A stretch of DNA of 64,000 nt from Planobispora longispora (GCF_016863135.1 NZ_BOOH01000065.1:26369-90368), one strand, 5' to 3'. Shown: positions 1 to 8,340, counted from the first letter of the stretch. The notes: generated from the letters alone by a model not told the origin. Numbers and translations are program-made.

Positions 1-1602
1 AGCGAATCCGTGCACGACTGGGTGGAGAACTCCCATGCCTCCACCGCGCTGTCCTACGCCGACGGAATCGCCAAGTCACTCCAGCTGAAGGGCGAGCTCG
101 CCGGATCCGGTCGTCCCGACGGCCGGAGGGTGGTGGCGATCGTCGGCGACGGGGCGCTCACCGGGGGCCTGGCCTGGGAGGGGCTGAACAACCTCGGCTC
201 CGCCACCGCCCAGAACCGCCCGGTGATCGTGGTGCTCAACGACAACGGCCGCTCCTACGCCCCCACCGTCGGCGGCGTCGCCTCTCATCTGCACCGCCTG
301 CGGGGACGCCGGGATCATGAGGGCGCCCCCATGCCGGAGCCCCGTCCCCCGTCCGCCGAGAACCTGTTCGGACAGCTGGGCCTGGCCTACCTGGGACCGG
401 TCGACGGCCATGACGTCGCCGCCGTCCAGGACGCGCTGGAGCGCGCGGCCGAGGCGTGCCGGCCGGTGGTGGTGCACGTCATCACCTCCAAAGGGTCGGG
501 ATATCCGCCTGCCGAGTGCGATGAGGCCGACCGCATGCACGGCGTCGGCGTCGTCGACCCCGCCACCGGGAAAGCCGAGGGTCCAGGCGAGCGCACCTGG
601 ACCGGCGTGTTCGGCGAGGAGATGGTGCAGATCGGCGCTCGGCGGCCCGACGTGGTGGCGATCACCGCGGCGATGCTGCGACCGGTGGGCCTGGCGCCGT
701 TCGCCGAGGCGTTCCCCGACCGGGTCTTCGACGTCGGCATCGCCGAACAACACGCCGTCTGCTCGGCGGCCGGCCTGGCGATGGGCGGCCTGCATCCGGT
801 CGTCTGCCTGTACTCCACGTTCCTGAACCGGGCGTTCGACCAGGTCCTGATGGATGTCGCGCTGCACCGGCTGGCGGTGACGTTCATCCTGGATCGAGCC
901 GGGATCACCGGTCCGGACGGGCCGAGCCACCACGGCGTGTGGGATGTCGGGCTACTCGGACTGGTGCCCGGCCTGCGCCTGGCCGCTCCCAGGGATCCCG
1001 CCCGGCTGCGGGAACTCCTGCGGGAGGCGATCGATCACGAAGGGCCCACCGCGGTCCGTTTCCCCCGGGCCACCGCCGGGAGCGACATCGTCGCCCAGCG
1101 GCGCGTCGGCGGCGTCGACATCCTGCACGGCGGCGACCACCGGGCGCCTCACGTCCTGCTGGTCGCCGCGGGAAGCACGGCGCAGTCCTGCCTGCGGGCG
1201 GCGGACGGGCTGGAGCGCAGCGGGATCGGCGTGACGGTCGCCGATCCACGCTGGATCGTCCCGGTCGGCACGGCCGTGGTCGAGCTGGCCGCACGCCACC
1301 GGCTCGTGGTCACCGTCGAGGACGGGGTACGCCACGGCGGCGTCGGCGCTCTGCTCTCCCAGGCGTGCGCGGACGCATCCGTCACCACCCCCGTACGGCA
1401 CGTGGGCCTGCCGCACGCCTTCATCGAGCACGGAACACGCCGGGACCTGCTCGACCGGTGCGGGCTGTCCGCCCAGCAGATCGCCGCAGCCGTACGCCGG
1501 GGCCTGGACGGCCACCCGCCGCCCCCTCCCGCACGCGCGCCGGCACCGGACCCGGTGATCCACGCGCCGACGACCGCCCGCACCGGCGGGGAACGCCCAT
1601 GA
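1..1602 (+). CDS. dxs: 1-deoxy-D-xylulose-5-phosphate synthase (5' end outside window)
   Basis: Thiamine-diphosphate enzyme that joins pyruvate and glyceraldehyde 3-phosphate to make DXP, the first step of the MEP isoprenoid pathway. The frame is open from base 1, so roughly 100 N-terminal residues of a family of about 640 are missing. Visible landmarks are the ThDP motif GDGALTGG near base 144 followed by GLNNLG, NDNG near 238, YLGPVDGHD near 388, FDVGIAEQHAV near 727 (with the catalytic-type Glu), and DRAGITGPDGPSHHG near 892, then a transketolase C-terminal domain. The last 25 or so residues are rich in Pro and Ala and look unstructured. The next gene, 45 bp downstream on the same strand, is a terpene synthase, which suggests a pathway-dedicated DXS copy. 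That role is inferred; the family assignment is firm. Confidence 0.95.
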   Translation, partial: SESVHDWVENSHASTALSYADGIAKSLQLKGELAGSGRPDGRRVVAIVGDGALTGGLAWEGLNNLGSATAQNRPVIVVLNDNGRSYAPTVGGVASHLHRLRGRRDHEGAPMPEPRPPSAENLFGQLGLAYLGPVDGHDVAAVQDALERAAEACRPVVVHVITSKGSGYPPAECDEADRMHGVGVVDPATGKAEGPGERTWTGVFGEEMVQIGARRPDVVAITAAMLRPVGLAPFAEAFPDRVFDVGIAEQHAVCSAAGLAMGGLHPVVCLYSTFLNRAFDQVLMDVALHRLAVTFILDRAGITGPDGPSHHGVWDVGLLGLVPGLRLAAPRDPARLRELLREAIDHEGPTAVRFPRATAGSDIVAQRRVGGVDILHGGDHRAPHVLLVAAGSTAQSCLRAADGLERSGIGVTVADPRWIVPVGTAVVELAARHRLVVTVEDGVRHGGVGALLSQACADASVTTPVRHVGLPHAFIEHGTRRDLLDRCGLSAQQIAAAVRRGLDGHPPPPPARAPAPDPVIHAPTTARTGGERP

Positions 1603-1647
1603 CGCCCGCACCGGCTCCCGAGCTCACCACACACCCAGGAGAGACTC

Positions 1648-2745
1648 ATGCCCTATGAGGCCAGTTCGCCCGCGCCTCTGTCACCGGCCTGGAGCGCAGA
1701 CGATCTCCAGCCTCCGCTGTTCTGCCCGATCGACTCGGCGATCAACCCCGCTGCCCACCGCGTCGAACAGCGTGCCGTCGCCTGGATCGACGAGGCCGGC
1801 TTCTGCGCCACCCCGCGCGAGCGGGCCTGGGCGGTCGCGACCAAGAGCGCCGACTTCTACGCCCGCTTCGCCCCGAACGCCGACGAAGACCTGCTGCTTC
1901 CCGCCGTCCTGTGGGTGTACTGGGGGTTCGCCTTCGACGACGCCCGTTGCGACAGCGGACGCCACAGCAGCCACCCGGAGACATTCGTTCCCATGGCCGC
2001 GCGCGTGCAGCGGGCCCTGGAACGTCCCTGTCCGAGTGAGGCCGACGACGCCTACGCCCGGGCGCTGCGTGACATCGCCACACGATTCCGCCGCACCGGA
2101 ACATCCGTGCAGTTCCACCGGTTCGTCGCCGCTCATCGGGCGTGGCTGGCCGGAGTCGCCTGGCAGATCGCCAATCAGGCCGCGGGCGTCATGCCCGATC
2201 TGGAGGACTACCTCACCATGCGGCTGCACTCGGCCGGCGGGGAACCCACGTTCGCGATGTTGGAGATCGCCAACGGCATGGAGGTCCCGGCTGCCGAGAT
2301 GGACGCGCCCGCGGTGCGGGCGCTGACCGAGATGGCCATCTTGACCGCGGCCCTGGACAACGACCGCCATTCCCTGGCCAAGGAGCTGAACCGCCGGCAG
2401 GCCGACCAGAACATCTACACGGTGCTGCTGCGCCGGCACGCCGATTCCCTGCCGGTGGCCGTACGCGAGGCCGCCTGCCTGCGTGACCGCGTCCTGTGCC
2501 GGTTCCTGCGACTGCGCGAGACGACGCTGCCCCGGTTGAGCGCCGCCGGACGCTGCTACGTCGACGGACTCGCCCACGGCATCCGCGGCAACGCCGAATG
2601 GGGCCTGCGCGTCCCCCGTTACCTCAGTCGCGGGCCGGTCCCCGAAGAGTCCGGGACGGCGCCCATCGCCTGGGCCGAGCGCCCCTTGGACGACAGGCCG
2701 CTATCGCTGCCCACCGTGTCGTGGTGGTGGGATCCGGCGCTTTGA
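1648..2745 (+). CDS. class I terpene synthase (terpene cyclase)
   Basis: Predicted metal-dependent cyclase that ionises a prenyl diphosphate and cyclises it; the 365-residue size fits bacterial mono-, sesqui- or diterpene cyclases. The aspartate-rich motif DDARCD is at residues 97-102, within VYWGFAFDDARCDSG. The second Mg-binding motif NDRHSLAKE (N-D-x-x-S-x-x-K-E) is at 238-246, and a C-terminal RY pair lies in VPRYLSRG, so all three active-site signatures are present. The start is supported by AGGAGA at 1638-1643, five bases before the ATG. It is probably co-transcribed with dxs. A long perfect palindrome follows the stop. The product cannot be read from the sequence, and similarity to geosmin or 2-methylisoborneol synthases is not obvious enough to claim. 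Confidence 0.9.
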   Translation: MPYEASSPAPLSPAWSADDLQPPLFCPIDSAINPAAHRVEQRAVAWIDEAGFCATPRERAWAVATKSADFYARFAPNADEDLLLPAVLWVYWGFAFDDARCDSGRHSSHPETFVPMAARVQRALERPCPSEADDAYARALRDIATRFRRTGTSVQFHRFVAAHRAWLAGVAWQIANQAAGVMPDLEDYLTMRLHSAGGEPTFAMLEIANGMEVPAAEMDAPAVRALTEMAILTAALDNDRHSLAKELNRRQADQNIYTVLLRRHADSLPVAVREAACLRDRVLCRFLRLRETTLPRLSAAGRCYVDGLAHGIRGNAEWGLRVPRYLSRGPVPEESGTAPIAWAERPLDDRPLSLPTVSWWWDPAL

Positions 2746-2763
2746 CCGCTCCCCGCCCCGCAG

Positions 2764-2801
2764 GACGGGGATTCCGGCCCGCGCGGGCCGGAATCCCCGT
2801 C
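2764..2801. terminator. 38-bp perfect palindrome between convergent genes
   Basis: An uninterrupted inverted repeat with 19-bp arms (left arm begins GACGGGGATTCC) lies between the ends of the terpene synthase (plus) and UbiB (minus) genes. It has no T-tract, as is common in actinomycetes, and could stop transcription in both directions. The right arm runs into a direct repeat: AATCCCCGTCGCGGCTG occurs at about 2792 and again at 2811. Confidence 0.6.
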
Positions 2802-2828
2802 GCGGCTGCAATCCCCGTCGCGGCTGGA

Positions 2829-4340
2829 TCAGACGGCGCTCCGGCGCCGCGACCACCACAGCAGTCCGGCGGCGGCGATCAGGCCGGCCATCAGTCTCTT
2901 CGACCCCGCGCCGCGCCGGGCGCCCCGGGCACGTAGGGAGCCGACGCGCACGGTGAAATCCCGGTTGGCCACATCCCGCATCAGTCCGCGCAGTTGCTCG
3001 GGCGCCAGCGTGTTGCCGATCAGCAGGTCCATCGCGGTGCGAGCGGCCTGGATCTCCGAGACCGATTCGGTGGCCAGGCGGATGAGGATCTCGCGCAGCT
3101 CCGCTTCGAAGACCTCGGTGAGGGCGAGCTCCGGCGCCAGGTACCGGACCGATCCCTCGATGTTGGCGAAGGACTTGCCCAGCAGGGACACCACCGGGCT
3201 GGTCTGGATACCGCGGCGGGTGGAGTACTTCAGGACCGAGGTCAATGTGACGCCGAAGTCGAGATCCTCCAGCGACGCTGTCGCGATCTTGGGCACCAGG
3301 ATGGCCATGTCACCGGCGAAGCCGGCGATGTCCGCCCAGGGAGTGGCCTTCCCCAGCTCCATCCAGGCGCGGGCGAGACCGGGCCCGTCATTGTGGGCCA
3401 GGCTGAGCAGCACCGTCATCATCGTCATGCTCATACGCCGGTCGACGCGCCCGACCATCCCCCAGTCGATCAGGTGCGCCTTCTCCCCCGGCGCGACCAG
3501 GATGTTGCCCGGATGCGGGTCGGCGTGGAAGAACCGGTCGACGAAGTAACCCCGGTACATGAACGCCAGCAGGTCCCGCCCGATGCCGACACGCTGCTTG
3601 TCGGGCAGGGACTGCCGGTCGACCTCCCGGATCGACCGGCCGGGAGCAAGACTCTGCACCAGGACCTTCGGTGTCGCCCAGATCACCTCGGGCACATCGA
3701 GGTACTCGAACTCCTTCACCAGTTGCCGGGCTCGTCTCATATTGGCGGCCTCGACGGTGAAGTCCAGCTCGGCCTCCATCGCATCGAAAATGACGACGAG
3801 CATGGTCTCGACGTCGATCACGGCGTTGAAGTCGGGAAAGCACCTGGCGACGAGACGGGCGGCCCTGCGCATCATCGCCATGTCGTCAAGCACCAGGGAG
3901 CGGATGTCCGGTCTCTGGATCTTCAGGACGGCACGCCGCCCGCCGGGCAGGACCACTCCGTACGCCTGGGCGAGGGAAGCCGAGCCCAAGGGCCGAGCAC
4001 GTTCGATGCGCTCGAAGTGGCGTTCCCAGTCGGCTCCCAGCTCGGCGGCCAGCACCGGCTCGAAGATGTCGAAGGGGGCCACGGACACGTGGTCGTGCAG
4101 CCTGGCCAGCTCCGCCATGGTGGCCGGGGAGACGAGGTCCGGGCGCGTCGACAACATCTGCCCGGTCTTGACATAGAAGGGACCAAGCCGTTCCAACGCC
4201 AACCGCACGGCCCGCGCGGTGGCCTGATCGGCCGGCTCACCCGTCCGGCGGCGTCCGGCCGGCCTCAGTGCCGTGGCCAACTCGGCGCCGGCGAGCTCGG
4301 TGAGCACTTTGGTGACAGTGAGCAATCGCCTGGAACTCAT
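2829..4340 (-). CDS. UbiB/AarF/ABC1 family atypical kinase-like protein
   Basis: Member of the ABC1/UbiB protein-kinase-like family, whose members act as ATPases or kinases in isoprenoid-quinone or lipid metabolism, often at membranes. The family KxGQ motif is visible as YVKTGQMLSTRPDLVSP near residue 57, followed by a Lys in VLKIQRP. The catalytic-loop equivalent is FFHADPHPGNILV and the DFG equivalent is LIDWGMVG. The C-terminus has a short hydrophobic stretch (LMAGLIAAAGLLWW) that could anchor it in a membrane. At 503 residues it is of normal family size. It is the last gene of a three-gene minus-strand operon after a coiled-coil protein and a PhaR-like protein (30 bp gap). That unusual context hints at a lipid or storage-granule role rather than ubiquinone synthesis, which actinobacteria lack. 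Confidence 0.88.
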   Translation of the reverse strand: MSSRRLLTVTKVLTELAGAELATALRPAGRRRTGEPADQATARAVRLALERLGPFYVKTGQMLSTRPDLVSPATMAELARLHDHVSVAPFDIFEPVLAAELGADWERHFERIERARPLGSASLAQAYGVVLPGGRRAVLKIQRPDIRSLVLDDMAMMRRAARLVARCFPDFNAVIDVETMLVVIFDAMEAELDFTVEAANMRRARQLVKEFEYLDVPEVIWATPKVLVQSLAPGRSIREVDRQSLPDKQRVGIGRDLLAFMYRGYFVDRFFHADPHPGNILVAPGEKAHLIDWGMVGRVDRRMSMTMMTVLLSLAHNDGPGLARAWMELGKATPWADIAGFAGDMAILVPKIATASLEDLDFGVTLTSVLKYSTRRGIQTSPVVSLLGKSFANIEGSVRYLAPELALTEVFEAELREILIRLATESVSEIQAARTAMDLLIGNTLAPEQLRGLMRDVANRDFTVRVGSLRARGARRGAGSKRLMAGLIAAAGLLWWSRRRSAV

Positions 4341-4370
4341 GCGTCTCTTCAGACTTCACAACCGGCCGGC

Positions 4371-4685
4371 TCATCCGCGCGGGGTCCGGCCGGCCCGGTC
4401 GGACCCCGCCTGCGGCTCCTGCTCCGGCACGCGGAACGCGGCCTCCGAAGCCGTCCGGACATCACGGGGCAGGGTCATACGCAGCACCGCGACCAGCACC
4501 TCATTGGTGCACGGCGCTCCCGTGTGCTGCCGCCAGGCTCGGAAGGAGCGCCCGAAACGCACGTCGTCGCACAGCTCCTCCAAGCCGACGCAGCGGTGTT
4601 CGTCGAGGTCGTAAAGCTGTCCGTCGGCCCTCAGGCGCAACCGCCTGAGCCGCGCCCTCCGATCACCCGCCGGCTCGTCGGCCAT
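4371..4685 (-). CDS. PhaR-like (polyhydroxyalkanoate regulator N-terminal domain) small protein
   Basis: A 104-residue protein whose core, LRADGQLYDLDEHRCVGLEE through GRSFRAWRQHTG to NEVLVAVL, follows the pattern of the PhaR N-terminal domain: a basic start, LYD, then V-x-LE-D, then EEFRV, then TG, then T-x-x-x-L-x-x-I. PhaR proteins bind DNA and polyhydroxyalkanoate granules and repress phasin genes. The RRLRLRADGQLYD start replaces the usual KRYxNRRLYD, so DNA binding may be altered. It lies between a coiled-coil protein (39 bp upstream) and UbiB (30 bp downstream). The match is a by-eye pattern match over a short domain; no second PhaR repeat region is present. Confidence 0.6.
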   Translation of the reverse strand: MADEPAGDRRARLRRLRLRADGQLYDLDEHRCVGLEELCDDVRFGRSFRAWRQHTGAPCTNEVLVAVLRMTLPRDVRTASEAAFRVPEQEPQAGSDRAGRTPRG

Positions 4686-4724
4686 CGTCCGCGCCCTCGT
4701 TTTCCTGCGCCCTCGATCGATCGT

Positions 4725-5105
4725 TCAACCGGCGTCGTTGTCGGGGCGGGACGCGCGAACCTGCTGGGACAGCCCGTCGACCCGGCGGCTGAGCCTGGCG
4801 ACGTGTCCGGCGAGATCATCGATGTCGAATCGGGAGCGGTCGGCGCCGCGTTCGCGCGGCCGCCTCCGGGAGCCGTCCCGTCCCTGGAGGCCGTCGCAGC
4901 GGCGCAGCCGGCGGTACACATCCTCCAGATCGTCGAGGATCTCCTCGAGATCCCGGAGATCCTCCGCGCAGTCCGCGTCGTCGCCCCGATCGTCATCCCG
5001 GTCGCGCTCCTCGACGGCCGTGCGCGCGGCCCGGCGCAAGTCGTGTTCGACGTCGCTGGCGCGGTCGAGGATGTCTTCGATCAGGTCGCCGATCCGTCGC
5101 GTCAT
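4725..5105 (-). CDS. acidic/basic coiled-coil protein, possible phasin-like
   Basis: A 126-residue, highly charged protein. Residues 1-35 (MTRRIGDLIEDILDRASDVE onward) and 48-70 (EDLRDLEEILDDLEDVYRRL) have strong heptad-type hydrophobic spacing. An Arg-rich linker follows, then a third helix (FDIDDLAGHVARLSRRVDGL). There is no signal peptide or membrane segment. The start ATG at 5105 follows a GGGGG tract six bases upstream. It is first in the operon with the PhaR-like and UbiB-like genes. Amphipathic coiled-coil proteins beside PhaR homologues are often granule-associated phasins, but no phasin signature is recognisable, so the role is inference. Confidence 0.65.
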   Translation of the reverse strand: MTRRIGDLIEDILDRASDVEHDLRRAARTAVEERDRDDDRGDDADCAEDLRDLEEILDDLEDVYRRLRRCDGLQGRDGSRRRPRERGADRSRFDIDDLAGHVARLSRRVDGLSQQVRASRPDNDAG

Positions 5106-5216
5106 CCCCCTGCGTCTCCCGGTCACGGCCTGGCCCCCTTGATCATGCGGTTTGCGTCTGATCCGTGCGATGGCACGCGGCCACCGACGGTGTCGGCAGA
5201 CCGCAATCCCCATCAC

Positions 5217-5248
5217 TACTCTACGTAAAGTAAAGACTACTGTCAGTA
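5217..5248. promoter_or_regulatory. AT-rich double palindrome upstream of the coiled-coil/PhaR/UbiB operon
   Basis: In a GC-rich surround, an AT-rich patch carries TACTCTACGTAAAGTA (5217-5232, palindromic at all but two symmetric positions) and TACTGTCAGTA (5238-5248, perfect 5-bp arms). Both share TACT...AGTA ends. The patch lies about 110-145 bp upstream of the ATG at 5105 and downstream of the hydantoinase stop, so it is placed to act as promoter or operator for the minus-strand operon. No regulator can be assigned. Confidence 0.4.
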
Positions 5249-5350
5249 ATACGGCAAGGGCCGGCCGCAGGCCGGCACCGCCTTTCCGGAAAGGGTCATC
5301 CCGTGCCGGCGGCGTGCGGCCTCCCGATCCGAGAGTGACAAGGGGCGCGT

Positions 5351-6790
5351 TCAGCCGCGGCGCAGGTACGTCCCGCCCGGTTCGCCGGTCACCTCGCCGT
5401 CGCGGTAGGCGACGCGTCCGCCGACCACCGTGGCCGCCGGCCAGCCGGTCACCCGGACGCCCTCGAAGGGGCAGTGGTCCTGGCCGGACAGCAGCAGGTC
5501 CGCGGTGACCTCCCGGGTCAGTTCCGGGTCGATCACGGCGAGGTCGGCGTCGAAGCCGACCGCCAGGCTGCCCTTGCGGCCCCACAGGTTGTACGCCTTG
5601 GCGGGGTTGGCCGAGGCCGCCTCCGCGATCCGGGACAGGGGGACGCCCCGCTTCAGGTGCCCCTCGGAGATCAGGACGGGGTACAGCAGGGCGGTTCCGC
5701 CGAATCCGGGTCTGGCCGGCCACAGGTCGTCGCCCTTGTGCTCCTCCATGCAGCAGGCGTGGTCGGAGGCCACCCAGCTCACCAGGCCGTCGCGCACCGC
5801 CCGCCAGAGCGCCTCGCCGTGCCCGCGCGGCCGGATCGGCGGGTTGACCTTGCCGCCGAGGCCGCCCCGCGCGTCGAGGTCGTCGCAGTCCAGGCAGAGG
5901 TGGTGCAGCGTGGTCTCGAACCGCATGTCCACGTGGCCGTGGAGCTCCCGGGCGGTCGCCGCGGCGGCGAGCGCCTCGGCGCTGGACAGGTGGAGCAGGT
6001 TGAGGCTGGCGCCGGTGTGGCCCGCCAGGGCGGCGGCCTCGGCGATCGCCACCTGCTCGGTGAGCGGCGGCCGTCCCTCGTGGTAGGCGCGCAGGTTCTG
6101 CGGGGCTCCGCCGCGCCGTACGCGGTCGATGAAGACCCGCATCAGCTCGGACTGCTCGCAGTGCAGCGACAGCGAGAGCCTGACGTCCGGGCGGGCCGCC
6201 TGGACCTCGGCGATCCGCTCCATGATCAGGAACAGGTGGCCGAGGTCGTACTCGTCGCCCATGGTGAACGCCCGGGCGTCCCGGCTGTCGGCGGCCAGGT
6301 CGAAGCCCTTGTAGAACATGTAGTACTTGTAGGAGGTGATCCCGTGCTCATCGACGAGCCACGGGATCTCGTCGATCTGCTCGACGGTCATCGGGGCCAG
6401 GTGGAAGCCGTAGTCGGTGAAGCAGCGGCCGGCGACCGCGTCGAGGACCCGCGGGAAGATCTTCTCGTACGGCCCCGTCCGGTCCAGGTAGTGCCGCCCG
6501 GTCCGGAAGTACGACAGCACGGTCGTCGCCCCGCCCACCAGTGAGGACCGGGTCTCCTCGAAGGCGTCGAGTGCCATGTCCCGATATATGCCGATATGGA
6601 AGTGCGCGTCGACCGCGCCGGGCAGCACGATCCGGCCGGAGGCGTCGATCACCTCGGCGGCCTCGGCGGAGGGGATCTCGCGCGCGATCGCGGCGATCCG
6701 CCCCTCGGCGACGGCCAGGTCGGCGCGGATCTCGCCGTGGTACGGCAGGACGAGCAGCCCGCCCTTGACGAGCAGGTCGTAACGGCGCAT
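5351..6790 (-). CDS. dihydropyrimidinase/D-hydantoinase-type amidohydrolase
   Basis: A 479-residue cyclic amidohydrolase, predicted to open a cyclic imide, ureide or hydantoin ring by hydrolysis. Metal-site residues visible: HFH at 63-65 (DAHFHIGIY), a Lys at 155 in SYKYYMFY where the family carboxylated Lys lies, LHCEQSE and LLHLSS carrying the two later His, and the Asp in WVASDHACC. The start MRRYDLLVKGG at 6790 matches the family N-terminus; the frame stays open upstream only through the tandem repeat. It is divergent from the CoA-transferase at 7098 and shares the repeat-bearing intergenic region. Several Tyr around the Lys site are unusual, so the exact substrate (pyrimidine, hydantoin or allantoin type) is not predictable. 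Confidence 0.87.
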   Translation of the reverse strand: MRRYDLLVKGGLLVLPYHGEIRADLAVAEGRIAAIAREIPSAEAAEVIDASGRIVLPGAVDAHFHIGIYRDMALDAFEETRSSLVGGATTVLSYFRTGRHYLDRTGPYEKIFPRVLDAVAGRCFTDYGFHLAPMTVEQIDEIPWLVDEHGITSYKYYMFYKGFDLAADSRDARAFTMGDEYDLGHLFLIMERIAEVQAARPDVRLSLSLHCEQSELMRVFIDRVRRGGAPQNLRAYHEGRPPLTEQVAIAEAAALAGHTGASLNLLHLSSAEALAAAATARELHGHVDMRFETTLHHLCLDCDDLDARGGLGGKVNPPIRPRGHGEALWRAVRDGLVSWVASDHACCMEEHKGDDLWPARPGFGGTALLYPVLISEGHLKRGVPLSRIAEAASANPAKAYNLWGRKGSLAVGFDADLAVIDPELTREVTADLLLSGQDHCPFEGVRVTGWPAATVVGGRVAYRDGEVTGEPGGTYLRRG

Positions 6791-6827
6791 CGGCGGCCCT
6801 TTCAGCAGACGGCGGGCGGACGGCGAG

Positions 6828-6948
6828 CGGACGTGAAGCAGAGAGCGAGCGGACGACGGGCGGACATGGAGCGGACGGCGGGCGGACATGGAGCGGACGG
6901 CGGGCGGACATGGAGCGGACGGCGGGCGGACGTGGAGCGGACGGATCT
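6828..6948. repeat. 22-bp tandem repeat in divergent promoter region
   Basis: Three identical contiguous copies of a 22-bp unit (CGGACATGGAGCGGACGGCG plus GG) fill 6861-6926, followed by a partly diverged fourth copy (6927-6948). A diverged full copy at 6828-6849 and a half-unit precede them. The array lies between the start of the hydantoinase and the CoA-transferase operon. Copies are contiguous with no spacers, so this is a minisatellite and not CRISPR. Confidence 0.9.
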
Positions 6949-7007
6949 TCGGCGGGCGGGAAAGGCGGGATCCCGCCGACGACGGTCACCGTCCGCGACG
7001 TCATTCT

Positions 7008-7035
7008 TGTTTCCCATAAGGTGACACAGTTTCTC
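7008..7035 (+). promoter_or_regulatory. candidate shared regulatory element, copy 1
   Basis: This 28-nt stretch (begins TGTTTCCCATAAGG, continues TGACACAGTTTCTC) lies 62 bp upstream of the CoA-transferase ATG at 7098. It matches the stretch at 22351-22378, upstream of the oppositely oriented arm of the same island, at 20 of 28 positions: common core TGTTTCC-AT then GT-ACAC-GT-TCT. The surrounding sequence is AT-richer than the genes. Binding of a shared regulator is inferred. Confidence 0.45.
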
Positions 7036-7097
7036 CCAGTGGACCAGATCACCTCCATCGAGTAGATTCCGGAACAGAATTCCGCAATGCGAAACGC

Positions 7098-8339
7098 ATG
7101 ATCCGGGAGCCGCCCGTGCACGACAGCGCACCCCCGCAGGGCGAGGCCGCGCCGGGCCCCCTCGACGGCGTGGTCGTCCTCGACCTCGCGACGCTCTTCG
7201 CCGGCCCCCTGGCCGCCACGGTCCTCGGCGACTACGGCGCCGAGGTGATCAAGGTGGAGCACCCCCGGCACGGCGACCCGGCCAGGAAGCACGGCCACGC
7301 CAAGGACGGCGTCGGCCTGTGGTGGAAGATGCTCTCCCGCAACAAGAAGGCGATCACCTGCGATCTCGGCGCCGCGGAGGGCGCGGATCTGCTCAGGCGC
7401 CTGGCCGCCGGGGCCGACGTGCTGATCGAGAACTTCCGGCCCGGCACCCTGGAACGCTGGGGCCTGTCCCCCGGCGAGCTCCTGCGGGACAACCCGCGCC
7501 TGGTGGTGGCCCGGGTGACCGGCTTCGGGCAGCGCGGGCCGTACGCCCGCCGGCCCGGTTTCGGCACGCTCGCCGAGGCGATGAGCGGGTTCGCCGCGAT
7601 CACCGGTGAACCCGGCGGGCCGCCCACCCTGCCGCCGTTCGGTCTGGCCGACGGCGTCTCGGCGCTGGCCTGCGCGAGCGCGGTGACGATGGCGCTGTTC
7701 GAGCGCGCCGGATCCGGCCGCGGCCAGGTGATCGACCTGGCCATCGTCGAGCCGCTGCTGACCGTCCTGGGCCCGCAGCCGCTCTGGTGGGACCAGCTCG
7801 GCGTCGTCCAGGAGCGCACCGGCAACCGCAGCGTCAACAACGCCCCGCGCAACACCTACCGCACCCGCGACGGCCGCTGGGTGGCGGTCTCCGCCTCCTC
7901 CCAGAACATCGCCGAGCGCGTGATGCGCCTGGTCGGCCATCCCGAGGTCCTCGACGAGCCGTGGTTCGCCGCAGGCGCGGGCCGGGCCGCCCACACCGGC
8001 CTGCTGGACGCGCACGTCGGCGGGTGGATCGCCGGGCACGACCTGGCCGAGGTCGTCGCCGCCTTCGAGGAGGCCCAGGCCGCCGTCGCGCCGGTCTACG
8101 ACATCCGCGACGTCTTCGCCGATCCTCAGTACCGGGCGCTCGGCACGATCACGACCGTCGACGACGCCGAGCTCGGGCCGCTGCGCATGCAGAACGTGCT
8201 GTTCCGCCTCTCCCGCACCCCGGGGTCGATCCGCTGGGCCGGTCCCCCGATGGGCGCGCACAACGACGAGGTGTACGGCTCCCGCCTGGGACTCGGCCCC
8301 GAGGAGATCGCGCGGCTCCGTGAGAGGGGCGTGATCTGA
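7098..8339 (+). CDS. CaiB/BaiF (family III) CoA-transferase, first copy
   Basis: A 413-residue family III CoA-transferase, which moves CoA between carboxylic acids through an aspartyl-CoA thioester. The N-terminal nucleotide-binding part reads GVVVLDLATLFAGPLAA then GAEVIKVEHP; RNKKAITCDL and NFRPGTLERWGL are family hallmarks. The catalytic-type Asp is D185 in FGLADGVSAL. The ATG at 7098 is chosen; a GTG six codons later would also work because conserved sequence starts near residue 22. It is the first gene of a three-gene plus-strand operon with a cyclase (1-bp gap) and MmgE/PrpD. The acid substrate is unknown; a second, divergent paralogue lies at 20425. Confidence 0.92.
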   Translation: MIREPPVHDSAPPQGEAAPGPLDGVVVLDLATLFAGPLAATVLGDYGAEVIKVEHPRHGDPARKHGHAKDGVGLWWKMLSRNKKAITCDLGAAEGADLLRRLAAGADVLIENFRPGTLERWGLSPGELLRDNPRLVVARVTGFGQRGPYARRPGFGTLAEAMSGFAAITGEPGGPPTLPPFGLADGVSALACASAVTMALFERAGSGRGQVIDLAIVEPLLTVLGPQPLWWDQLGVVQERTGNRSVNNAPRNTYRTRDGRWVAVSASSQNIAERVMRLVGHPEVLDEPWFAAGAGRAAHTGLLDAHVGGWIAGHDLAEVVAAFEEAQAAVAPVYDIRDVFADPQYRALGTITTVDDAELGPLRMQNVLFRLSRTPGSIRWAGPPMGAHNDEVYGSRLGLGPEEIARLRERGVI

Positions 8340-8340
8340 G

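Noticed and set aside
2994..5228. A 744-codon plus-strand frame across the UbiB/PhaR-like/coiled-coil genes
   Set aside because: It is the antisense shadow of three minus-strand genes that have clear motifs.
6828..6948. Possible CRISPR array
   Set aside because: The 22-bp units are directly contiguous with no unique spacers and no cas genes occur; it is a minisatellite. The same holds for the 27-bp and 24-bp arrays.
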